Assembly (NCBI GenBank): GCA_029747015.1
Contig: JAKOGI010001203.1
Coordinates: forward strand, 86,001-150,000
Direction of reading: 5' to 3'
DNA from: Carnegiea gigantea
Taxonomy: Eukaryota; Streptophyta; Magnoliopsida; Caryophyllales; Cactaceae
DNA: 64,000 bases
Part shown: positions 36,283 to 47,146 of the stretch, piece after piece
Layout of the letters: every line of letters starts with the position of its first letter
Position numbering within the stretch: position 1 is the stretch's first letter
The notes under the pieces: generated by a model
The model's database searches: none
The model's input: only the letters and a program-made list of their open reading frames with translations
What the model was told of the DNA's origin: nothing
Made by a program: the position numbers and the translations under genes

Positions 36283-39093
36283 TGTAACGCGCCGAAATTT
36301 TTGTTACTTATTTTGTATTATGCGCAATATGTAAATTATGTGTATATTGTATGCATTTTATTTTAGGCACATGTGGCTGTTTTATGTTGTTATTATTATT
36401 ATGTTTTTAGGAGTGATTCGAAAATGTTACTCATTTAGTAATTGGGCAATACAAAAAAAGAAATCGAAGGAAGAGGAGTCAAAAAGGATGGCTTGAGCCC
36501 CCAAAAAAAGAAAAAGAAAAGGGGAAGGGGGGTTCTATTTCACGTGATATTTATCAAAAAGGGGGACGGGTCTGTTTTTTCTCACCCAAGCACATGCGCA
36601 GGCAGAGAAGGAAAGAGAGGCAGGGAGGAGAGAAAAAGAAGAAGAAGAAAAGAAGAAGAAGAAGAAGAAAAAGAAGAAGAAGATTAGGGCTTTTGGTTTT
36701 GAAATCGATTCAAGGTGAGTAATCCTTATTTTTCTCAACCTAAAATTGATTAGGGCAAGATGAATTTGATTATTTATGCTTGAAAATGAGAAATCAATTG
36801 ATAATTGAAGCTTTGAATGTGATGTTTTAGGGTTTAATAGATTAGAACACTAATTGCAATTGGTAGAAACCAACCCTAAAGTTTCATGTTTAATTGTAAT
36901 TTTTAGATTAATTGGATTTTGTAAATTGATGGTTGTGTTGTGAATCCATACAAATACATATTACAGTTTGGATTTTTGGGTTGATTGCTTGTATTGGAAG
37001 AAAAAAATGGGAGAAAACAAGATTAAGTTTCAAATTCATATAGAACCTAGGTATTGCTTGAATTTTTTTGTGAATTATTGGCTGAGCAAAAAATTCTGAA
37101 ATTTTTGCTGTGGGTTCTTCACTATGTGTTGCAATTCTTTGTAATGTTTCGTGAATGTTTGATATGTGGTTTGTGAGTTATGAATTTCTGATCGAAACTG
37201 CCCTGTTATGTGGTGTGAAAATTTAGATGATATTTGAGTTACTATGAATCATTGGGCTGGAGAAAAATTGTAAAATTTTTATTATGTAATATAAATGTTA
37301 TTGGGCAATTTTTGGTAAAGTTTCATGAATTTTGGATATTTAATTCACGAGTTACGAATTTTTGATTAGGACTATCACGTTTCAATTAGTGCCAATTTTG
37401 CTTGCTGTTTGAATTTTCTGGCACTTATTCGCTTGGCCTAAAATTCTGAAATTTTAATATAGGTTTGTATGATGTCCGTAACTTTTATGGAAATTTTCAT
37501 GAATTTTAGGAGTGTACTTCATGAGTTATGGATTTTTGATTGCAACTGTTCTGTTTTAACATATAAGTTCGAGCGTTGTTTCAATTTTTATAAAGGATTG
37601 GATAATTGAAAATTTTTGAAAATTATATGGTATATTGTTCTTGATATTTGGTATTTTTATGCAGCGTTTCGTGAATTTTAGATATGAGGTCTTTGCGTTA
37701 TAAATTTCTGAGTAAATTGGCATATTTAGTATAACTCCGGGTTGTTCGTATGCACAAATTATATATTGATCATGTTGTGATAATTTTAGGCGTTGAAATA
37801 GTAAGTTATTGTTGTGCATTATTGGAAGCTTGTGAAAATTGTTTTGGTGGAATTAAGCCTTATTTTGATTATACTTTTGTTAATTTTATGAAATTGAGCT
37901 TCTTTGAAAATAAAAAGGTGATTATATGGATTATACGATTTCAATGAGTTGATTTCCCCTAAACTAAAAAGGCTTGCATTCAGTCAAGGATATATGATAT
38001 GTTATGAAATTGGTTTTGGCACTTTGGATACGTTATGAAATTGGTTTTGGCTTGGATTGGGACTTTGGATATAATATGAAATTGGTTTTTGTTTGGATTT
38101 GCACTTAGTTTTGGATTTGAAGGATCATTCCGGATATTTATGAAATTGTGATCGATTCGAACCATATGTGTGATCGATAAGAACGTTTAAAGAAATATAT
38201 TGTATTTAAAGCACGTATGTGGACTTTTGAATGGAATATGCTTTATGTATGCATTAAGTATGGTTACAGGCGAGCCATTAGCATGATTTAGGAGGCTTTG
38301 CTTTCTTTTGGACTTCAATGAGGATTAGGAGCCCAAAGGACATGGTTGGTATGGGACAGCCATGGTTAGTTTAGTGAATAGACTAACGGCAGAGTTTGTT
38401 CAGGGATTTAAGTGAAAACGAGAGTCCTTGAAATGCACCCGGTATGGGACAGGTACGACTATGTTAGTCTAATTGCCTACCTCATATGTGTGTTTGTGAA
38501 GTTTGGGAACACGTTGGATATGAAATATGTGAGTTTATTTCGATTTCTGGAACATAAGCATGTTCTCTTATCGCCTTCTATATGCTATATGATATGTTTT
38601 GTCTATATGTCGTAAATTACGTGCATTATGTAATTATATGTTAGCCGATTAATGTGCAAAGTGTAACAATGGGGAAGGTAAGGGTTATTTATTGGGCTCG
38701 GGGAGCTCATGACCTCGCCATTTTTCATGTTTTGGAAACAAAAAGGGATCGTAAGAGCATTAAGAAAGCTAGCCAGCTGTGAAACACTTTTGAAAAGCCT
38801 AATTGGGAATCATTGTATGTTTATATTATGGGTTATGTTTAGTGAATACAGTTCTGAATGTTTTTTTTGGATTATATATGTGTAAGAACATTATGAACAT
38901 TGTTTAAGTATGTATGTAATTCATGTTTTAGATTGACCCTCCCGAACTCTAGTTAAATTTCGATAAGAGCTTCCGCTATGGTCACCAATTAAAAGGTTAA
39001 TTATGGTTAACAAGTTTAGGTAGTCTTGTGGGCATTCTTAATCGAACATTCACGGTGCTGACGCGTCCGCCCCCTTTCGGGCGAGACATTACA
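36283..39093 (+). repeat. Array LTR 6, 2811 bp
   Basis: Starts TGTAACGCGCCG and ends GACATTACA. (GAA)n at about 36632-36681. Private markers near its end (loss of the gcaggcctc segment at 38812, GCTATGGTCACCAATTAAAA near 38975) recur at 49389-49590, identifying it as the source of the duplicated block. Confidence 0.9.
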
Positions 39094-39316
39094 GAAAGTG
39101 GTATCAGAGCAATAATCCTGCCATCTCGAACCTATAGGGCTTGTATGCGCATGTGCTTGACTATCTATTTGATGATGTGTATCTATGGGATTCTGTACCT
39201 TACGTGTGCTTTATGTGACCTGAGTTGCAATGTGGATTTGTTTGACATGAAAATTCCGATTAGAAAATTGGCGATGGTAAGTTTCGAAGACGAAACTTAT
39301 TTTAAGAGGGGAAGGA
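39094..39316 (+). mobile_element. Array internal region 6, 223 bp
   Basis: PBS TGGTATCAGAGC at 39099-39110 and PPT AAGAGGGGAAGGA at 39304-39316. Confidence 0.9.
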
Positions 39317-41382
39317 TGTAACGCCCTGAAATTTTTGTTACTTATTTTGTATTATGCGCAATATGTAAATTATGTGTGTATTGTATGCATTTTATTTTAG
39401 GCACATGTGGCTGTTTTATGTTCTTATTATTATTATGTTTTTGGGAGTGATTAGAAAATATTACTCATTTAGTAATTGCGCAAAAAAAGACAAAAAGAAA
39501 CGGAAGGAAGAGGAGTCAAAAAAAATGGCTTGACCCCCCAAAAAAAGAAAAAGAAAAGGGGAAGGGGGTTTTATTTCACGTGATATTTATCAAAAAGGGG
39601 GAGGGGTCTGTTTTCTCTCACCCAAACACACGCACAGCCAGAGAGGGAAAGAGAGGAAGAGAGGAGAGAAGAAGAAGAAGAAGAAGAAAAGAAGAAGAAG
39701 AAGAAGAAAAAGAAGAAGAAGAAGATTAGGGCTTTTGGTTTTGAAATCAATTCAAGGTGAGTAATTCTTATTTTTCTCAACCTCAAATTGATTAGGGCAA
39801 GATGAATTTGATTATTTATACTTGAAAATGAGAAATCAATCGATAATTGAAGCTTTGAATTTGATGTTTTAGGGTTTAGTAGATTAGAACACTAATTGCA
39901 ATTGGTGGAAACCAACCCTAAAGTTTCATACTTAATTGTAATTTTTAGATTAATTGGATTTTGTAAATTGATGGTCGTGTTGTGAATCCATCCAAATACA
40001 TATTATAGTTTGGATTTTTGGGTTGATTGCTTGTATTTGAAGAACAAAATGGAGGAAAACAAGATTAATTTTCGAATTTATACAGAACCTAGGTACCACT
40101 TGAATTTTTGTGAATTATTGGCTAAGCAAAAAATCCTGAAATTTTTACTGTAGATTCTTCGCTATGTGTTGCAATTCTTTGTAATGTTTCGTGAATGTTT
40201 GATATGTGGTTTGTGAGTTATGAATTTTTGATCGAAACTGCCTTGTTATGTGGTGTGCAAATTCGGATGATGTTTGAATTACTGTGAATCATTGAGTTAG
40301 AGAAAAATTGTACACATTTTACTGCATATGATAAATGTTATTGGGTAATTTAAGGTAAAGTTTCATGAATTTTGGATGTTTAATTCATGAGTTATGAATT
40401 TCTGATTAGAACTGTCATGTTTTAGTTAGTGCCAATTTTGGTTGCTGTTTGAATTTTCTGGCAATTATTTGCTTGGCCTAAAATTGTAAAATTTTTAATA
40501 TAGGTTGCTATGATGTCTGTAAATTTTGTGGAAATTTTCATGAATTTTAGGAGTGTGCTTCATGAGTTATGGATTTTGGATTGCAACTGTTCTGTTTCAA
40601 CATATAACTTCAAGTGTTGTTTCAATTTTTATGAAGGATTGGATTATTGGAAAATTTTGAAAATTATATGGTATATTGTTCTTGATATTTGGTATTTTTA
40701 TGCAGCATTTCGTGAATTTTGGATTTGAGGTCTTTGCGTTATAATTTTCTGAGTAAATTGGCATATTTAGTGTAATTCTGGGCTGTTCGTATGCACAAAT
40801 TATATATTGATCATGTTTCTGTTGATTTGAGGCGTTGAAATAGTAAGTTATTGTTATGGATTATTGGAAGCTTGTAAAAATTATTTCGGGTGGAATTAAG
40901 TCTTATTTTGATTATATTTTTGTTAATTTTGTGAAATTGGGCTTCTTTCGAAATAAAAAGGTGATTATATGGATTGTACGATTTCAATGTGTTGATTTCC
41001 CCTAAACTAAAAAGGCTTGCATTCAGTCAAGGACATATGATATGCTATGAAATTGGTTTTGGCACTTTGGATACATTATGAAATTGGTTTTGACTTCGAT
41101 TGGAACTTTGGATATGATATGAAATCGGTTTTGGTTTGGATTTGGACTTAGTTTTGGATTTGAAGAATCATTCAGGGTATTTATGAAATTGTGATTGATT
41201 TGAGCCATATGTGTGACCGATAAATATATTTAAAGAAATGTATTGTGTTTAAAGCACGTATGTGGAATTTTGAATGGAATATACTTTATGTATGCATTAA
41301 GCATGGTTACGGGCGAGCCATTAGCATGATTTAGGAGGCTTTGCTTTCGTTTGGACTTCAATAAGGATTAAGAGCCCAAAGG

Positions 41383-43103
41383 TGATGGAAATCCCTCCAT
41401 CCCTTTTGTTTTAAAAGAATCAAATCAATTAGGTAAGCTCAATACGCTGGTTTAAGGATGAATAAATCATCCAAGTTTTGTTTAAACATTGAAACTGCAG
41501 GGCAAGGGTTAATTCCAGCAGCTAACCCATTTTTGTGTGCTTAATTTCTCAAAGATACTAAGGATTTACGTCTAATATTTTTTGATGGATTCGAAGATCA
41601 AGATGTTAGCTTTCCAACAAATCAAGTTTCATCCAATTTGGACTTCATTTGGTCGTTCAAATCAGCAATTAAACCCAAGGTGTCAAAACTGCCCAGCAGG
41701 GCCAGGATGAACCTGGTTTTGTTCTTTTTATTTCTTATAATATAGTTTGGTTTAAGTCTTGAATTTTTACATATTTTGGGTCCCCAAGATCTTAGCTTTC
41801 ATGTCCAATTGGAATTACCAGATTTGGAGTTCAATTGGTTAGTGAATTAAGCTAATTAGTAAGCCTGTGCTGTTTTGGAGTCCAATCTGCACGGTTTTGG
41901 GAATCAGGCTGATTCAAGGGGCAAATGACGTCCAATTGCTATGATTCAAAAATAAGGGTAATCTAGACATCTTAGGGTTTCCATCCATGCAAGAAATGTA
42001 GCAATTAGTCAGCAGTTGATGTGTCAAGCATGTGTGATAAATTGAGACAGAAACCGACTGATTGACACCTGGTTACTTAGCCTAGGAGTTTTCCTCCTTC
42101 AAGGGGTTTGCTTAAGGTGTAAGCTTGCCTACTTGGTCAAATTGATCTGCTTGGTAAGCTGCCACTCAGCCACATAGGAGAAAAACACGTGGAAGCATGA
42201 AGAAGAAGACATTTTGCAAGCATGTATTCGGCCACCACCAACACACATGTCAAGCTCGAATTCAGCAGCCTTTTGCTAGGTGGCAGCCATGTATCTTTGC
42301 CCTCCAAGGAAGGAAAATGAGTCACAATTATGCCTTAGATATTAAGAAAGGTCTTAGGATAAGTAAACTTGTGTATTGAGCTTGATTGTACTGGTTTTTA
42401 CTTTGTTTAGCTTAAACCGTGTGTAAGTATGCTTAGCTAGACTAATACCTTTCCTCCCTTAGAGGGAAAGGTTGTTTCATGACTTTAGTGGCTATATAAG
42501 GCCGTGTACTTCTCACTTCATCAATAAGATTTTGAGTATAAAACTTTGAGAAAAGACTTTGTGTCTTGAGTTCCTCTTAAACACTTAACTTGCTTATCCT
42601 TAATTAGGCCGATTAAGGTGGTGTTCAAGTGAGTCTTAATCATTAATTAGGTGGTGTATCTTATCCTAATCAAAGATTAAGGGCCCTAAGCTAAGTGATT
42701 AGTGGTGTATCTTATCTAATCAAAAGGCTTAGAACTATCCAGATTTCATTGAATTCACTTAAAGTTCATGAAGTTAGCTTTGGGTTCCTTAAACCAAAGC
42801 TCTCCTTTTTCATGTTCTAATCAGTGAACTTCATTCCTCTCTTCTCTTTTTCTATTCATATTCATTTCAAGTTTAATCAAGGACAAGAATTCTTGCTTTG
42901 ATTCAGTTTTGAGCCCAAACACAAAAGCCATCTCAAAACCGTAAAAATCACAAATTAGGCGTGCTTAGGCAGAAGTTTGGCACGGCCACACCGTTTCCTT
43001 AAGCACGACCGTGCCCCCTTTGGTTCGTGAGTTTTCCACTTATTTTGGTTGTGTTCTTGTCGTAAGTTGGCTTGGGTTGTTCCTACCCTTGAGACTTACA
43101 TCA
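41383..43103 (+). repeat. 5' LTR of the nested gag-only element, 1721 bp
   Basis: TG...CA termini as above. It contains a TATA box at 42492-42501 followed by a pyrimidine-rich start region. A TATA-to-LTR-end distance of about 600 bp leaves a normal R-U5 length. Small ORFs on both strands (42137-42379) have no known family. Confidence 0.9.
42492..42501 (+). promoter_or_regulatory. TATA box in the 5' LTR of the nested gag-only element
   Basis: The sequence ctatataagg is followed about 20-30 bp later by a C/T-rich cttctcacttcatcaa, a typical plant LTR promoter layout. The same motif is preserved in the 3' LTR at 45369-45378. Confidence 0.6.
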
Positions 43104-43107
43104 TTTT

Positions 43108-43119
43108 TGGTATCAGAGC
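43108..43119 (+). other. Primer-binding site of the nested gag-only element
   Basis: TGGTATCAGAGC, complementary to the 3' end of initiator tRNA-Met, four bases inside the 5' LTR end. Confidence 0.85.
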
Positions 43120-43237
43120 AAGTTCAGATCCTTGCATGAACCCCACGCTCCCAAATTAAATCCAAACACAAACAGCCTACTTACGTTTCAAATCAATCCA
43201 CAAAAAACCCTAGACCTCATCCTTCATACCATCTTCA

Positions 43238-44248
43238 ATGAACTTGGAGAAAGAACTAGCTTTTATTGATATTGGATATGCTTGCTTTGCAATTCCAAAA
43301 TTTCATGGCGAAAAGGAAGAGCTCATAGGTTGGTTATCTAAGGTGGAACGAGTTTTTACTTGTTGTATCCTTAATGACCAACAGAAGTTCGAAATGGTTA
43401 TTTCAAGATTGAGAGGTTGTGCACTTCAGTGGTGGAATAATTACAAGTTTGAGCGAAAAAAGAAAGGAAAAGAGAAGGTGAGAACTTGGAAGAAATTGAG
43501 TAGTAAGTTGAAGGGTTCCTTTTACCCATCCACTTACATGCCCATGAAAGAAAGTATTTCCATTAAGCTCACGGGTTCATTTCTTTCCACCACATAAAAA
43601 AAACCAACCCCACAAATGAGCTTTCCCCCACAACTTAGGAGGTGTCTCAAGTGCCAAGGGCTTGGACACTTAGCCATGGATTACCCAAACAACAAGGTCA
43701 TTACCTTGGAAGAAAGGAAAGCCGTGAGAGAGGAGGAAAATCAGGAGGAAAAGAAGATGCCATTGGTGGAAGAACCGAAGGAGGTCGAATTAGAGGAGGA
43801 ATAAGAAGAGGAAGTTGAAAACCATGATGGAGATCATCTTGAAGAAGTCATGGTAGAAGCTGATGAAGGCTCCATGCTCTCCCTTCACACTCACCCCCCA
43901 CCAAAAGGTATGGAGAATCAAAGTATTCTTTTCCTATCTCTTGGTGAACCATCAACCTTTTTCCCCACTCCACCCACACCCAAGACATTCAAACAAACCT
44001 TCTGTCAAAAGCATTCCAAACCATTACTTACAACTCCTAATCTTGAATTAAGAGTAAGTGAGGAAGTGGTTCATGATATATTCAAAGAGTCCCTTAAGTC
44101 CAACATTCAAATCAGTAAGGGACATAAAAAGAAGAGAGTCTCTAAGTTTAAAAGAGACTTGTTTTCATGGTTGATTTTATTTCAACCAGAAATGAAGAAA
44201 GAAGAGGAGTTCATTACCTACTATGATTTGAGGGCAAATCATTTTTAA
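43238..44248 (+). pseudogene. Gag-like polyprotein of the nested element, one frame with two stops
   Basis: A single reading frame runs from ATG 43238 to 44248, broken only by TAA at 43595-43597 and TAA at 43802-43804. Residues about 20-110 match a Ty3/gypsy-type Gag core (IPKFHGEKEELIGWLSKVER, LRGCALQWWNNYK, TWKKLSSKLKGSFYPSTY). After the first stop, RRCLKCQGLGHLAMDYPN is a zinc knuckle of CCHC form whose last Cys is Tyr. Then comes an acidic Glu-rich linker and a tail ending YYDLRANHF just before the PPT, as at the end of gypsy polyproteins. The catalytic polyprotein is absent. Retention of a nearly open frame suggests the family was mobile recently using partner enzymes. Confidence 0.78.
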
Positions 44249-44259
44249 CAAGGGGAGTA
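44248..44259 (+). other. Polypurine tract of the nested gag-only element
   Basis: ACAAGGGGAGTA lies immediately before the 3' LTR start TGATGG. It is the expected plus-strand primer. Confidence 0.8.
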
Positions 44260-45980
44260 TGATGGAAATCCCTCCATCTCTTTTGTTTTAAAAGAATCAA
44301 ATCAATTATATAAGCTCAATATGCTGGTTTAAGGATGAATAAATCATCCAAGTTTTGTTTAAACATTGAAACTGCAGGGCAAGGGTTAATTCCAGCAGCT
44401 AACCCGTTTTTGTGTGCTTAATTTCTCAAAGATACTAAGGATTTATGTCTAATATTTTTTGATGGATTTGAAGGTCAAGATGTTAGCTTTCCAACAAATC
44501 AAGTTTCATCCAATTTGGACTTCATTTGGTCGCTCAAATCAGCAATTAAACCCAAGGTGTCAAAACTGCCCAGCAGGGCTAGGATGAACCCGGCTCTGTT
44601 CTTTTTATTTCTTATGATATAGTTTGGTTTAAGTCTTGTATTTTTACATATTTTGGGTCCCCATGATCTTAACTTTCATGTACAATTGGAATTACCAGAT
44701 TCGGAGTTCAATTGGTTAGTGAATTAAGCTAATTAGTAAGCCTGTGCTGTTTTGGAGTCCAATCTGCACGGTTTTGGGAATCAGGCTGATTCAAGGCGCA
44801 AATGACGTCCAATTGCTATGATTCAAAAAGGAGGGTAATCTAGACATCTTGAGGTTTCCATCCATGTAAGAAACGTAGCAATTAGTCAGCATTTGATGTG
44901 TCAAGCATGTGTGACAAGTTGAGGCAGAAACCGGTTGATTGACACCTGGTTACTTAGCCTAGTAGTTTTCCTCCTTCAAGGGGTTTGCTTAAGGTGTAAG
45001 CTTGCCTACTTGGTCAAATTGAGCTGCTTGGTAAGTTGCCACTCAGCCACATAGGAGAGAGACACGTGGAGGCATGAAGAAGAAGACATTTTGCAAGCAT
45101 GTATTCAGCCACCATCAACACACATGTCAAGCTCGAATTCAGCAGCCTTTTGCTAGGGAGCAGCCGTGTATCTTTGCCCTCCAAGGAAGGAAAATGAGTC
45201 ACAATTATGCCTTAGATATTAAGAAAGGTCCTAGGATAAGTAAACTTGTGTATTAAGCTTGATTGTACCGGTTTTACTTTGTTTTAGTTTAAACCTTGTA
45301 TAAGTGTGCTTAGCTAGACTAATACCTTTCCTCCCTTAGAGGGAAAGGTTGTTTCATGACTTTAGTGGCTATATAAGGCCGTGTACTTCTCACTTCATGA
45401 ATCAGATTTTGAGTTTAAAACTTTGAGAAAAGACTTTGTGTCTTGAGTTCCTCTTAAACACTTAACTTGCTTATCATTAATTAGGCCGATTAAGGTGGTG
45501 TTCAAGTGAGTCTTAATCATTGATTAGGTGGTGTATCTTATCCTAATCAAAGATTAAGGGCCCTAAGTTAAGTGATTAGTGGTGTATCTTATCTAATCAC
45601 AAGCCTTAGAACTATCCAGATTCCATTGCATTCACTTAAAGTTCATGAAGTTAGCTTTGGGTTCCTTAAACCAAAGCTCTCCTTTTTCATGTTCTAATCA
45701 GTGAACTTCATTCCTCTCTTCTCTTTTTCTATTCATATTCATTTCAAGCTTAATCAAGGACAAGAATTCTTGCTTTGATTCAGTTTTGAGCCCAAACACA
45801 AAAGCCATCTCAAAACCGTAAAAATCACAAATTAGGCGTGCTTAGGCAGAAGTTTGGCACGGCCACACCGTTTCCTTAAGCACAACCGTGCCCCCTTTGG
45901 TTCGTGAGTTTTCCACTTGTTTTGGTTGTGTTCTTATTGTAAGTTGGCTTGGGTTGTTCCTACCCTTGAGACTTACATCA
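44260..45980 (+). repeat. 3' LTR of the nested gag-only element, 1721 bp
   Basis: Same length and ends as the 5' LTR, followed by TSD AAAGG. It differs from the 5' LTR at scattered single positions. Confidence 0.9.
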
Positions 45981-46758
45981 AAAGGACATGGTTAGTATGA
46001 GACAACTATGGTTAGTTTAGTCAATAGACTAACGGTAGAGTTTGTTCAGAGACATAAGCGAAGACGAGAGTCTTTGAAATGTACCAGGCATGGGACAGGT
46101 ACGACTAAATTAGTCTAATTGCCTACCCCATAACAGATATATGTGTGTGTTTGTGAAGTTCGGGAACACATTAGATATGAAATATATGACTTTATTTCAA
46201 TTTCTGGAACATAAGCATGTTCTCTTATCGCTTTCTATATGCTATATGATATGTTCTGTCTATATGCCATAAGTTACGTGCATTATGTGATTATATATTA
46301 ACCGATTAATGTGCAAAGTGTAACAATGGGGAAGGTAAGGGTTATTCACTGGGCTCGGGAAGCTCATGACCTCACCATTTTTCAGGTTTTGGAAGCCAAA
46401 AGGGATCGTAAGAGTATTAAGAAAGCTAGCCAGCTGTGAAACACTTTTGAAGAACCTCGCTGGGAATGCAGGCCTCATTGTATGTTTATGTTAGGGGTTA
46501 TGTTTAGTGAATACAGTTCTGAATATTTTTTTGGTATTACATATGTGTAAGAACATTATGGATATGGTTTAAGTATGTATGTAATTCATGTTTTAGATTG
46601 ACCCTCCTGAACTCTGGTTAGATTTCAATAAGAGCTTCCGCTGTTGTCACCTATTAAAAGGTTAATTATGGTTGAGAAGTTTAGATAGCCTTGTGGGCAT
46701 TCTTAATCGAACATTCACGGCGCTGACGCGTCCGCCCCCTTTCGGGCGAGGCATTACA

Positions 46759-46981
46759 GAAAGTGGTATTAGAGCAATAATCCTGCCACGTCAGACCTAT
46801 AGGACTTGTGTGCGCATGTGCTTGACTATCTGTTTGATGATGTGTATCTATGGGATTCTGTACCTTACATTTGTTTTATGTGACCTGAGTTGCAATGTGG
46901 ATTTGTTTGACATGAAAATTCCGATTAGAAAATTGGCAATGGTAAGTTTCAAAGGCGAAACTTATTTTAAGAGGGGAAGGA
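46759..46981 (+). mobile_element. Array internal region 7, 223 bp
   Basis: The PBS carries one change (TGGTATTAGAGC, 46764-46775). PPT AAGAGGGGAAGGA at 46969-46981. Confidence 0.9.
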
Positions 46982-47109
46982 TGTAACGCCCCGAAATTTT
47001 TGTTACTTATTTTGTATTATGCGCAATATGTAAATTATGTGTATATTGTATGCATTTTATTTTAGGCACATGTGGCTGTTTTATGTTATTGTTGTTGTTG
47101 TTGTTGTTG

Positions 47110-47146
<37 letters not shown>

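Larger units (their letters stand above)
41383..45980 (+). mobile_element. Nested gag-only LTR retrotransposon, complete ends, 4598 bp
   Basis: Two LTRs of 1721 bp each (41383-43103, 44260-45980) start TGATGGAAATCC and end TTACATCA. They flank a 1156 bp internal region with a PBS, one gag-like frame and a PPT. The 5 bp target duplication AAAGG (41378-41382, 45981-45985) is perfect, and the array unit reads through cleanly when the element is removed. There is no protease, RT or integrase, so it is non-autonomous. The LTRs look very similar with scattered differences, implying a fairly recent insertion. It is the same family as the minus-strand copy at 21189. Confidence 0.92.
39317..46758 (+). 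repeat. Array LTR 7, interrupted by a nested LTR element
   Basis: Starts TGTAACGCCCTG and ends GGCATTACA. The length is 7442 bp, or 2839 bp without the nested element (41383-45980) and one TSD copy. (GAA)n at about 39667-39725. It has outer-unit markers (TTTTGGTTGCTG, GGATGTTTAATTC), like LTRs 1 and 8. Confidence 0.9.

Noticed and set aside
42137..42379. Small ORFs on both strands in the LTRs at 42.1-42.4 kb and 45.0-45.3 kb
   Set aside because: They recur only because the LTR is repeated; no family match and they overlap on opposite strands.
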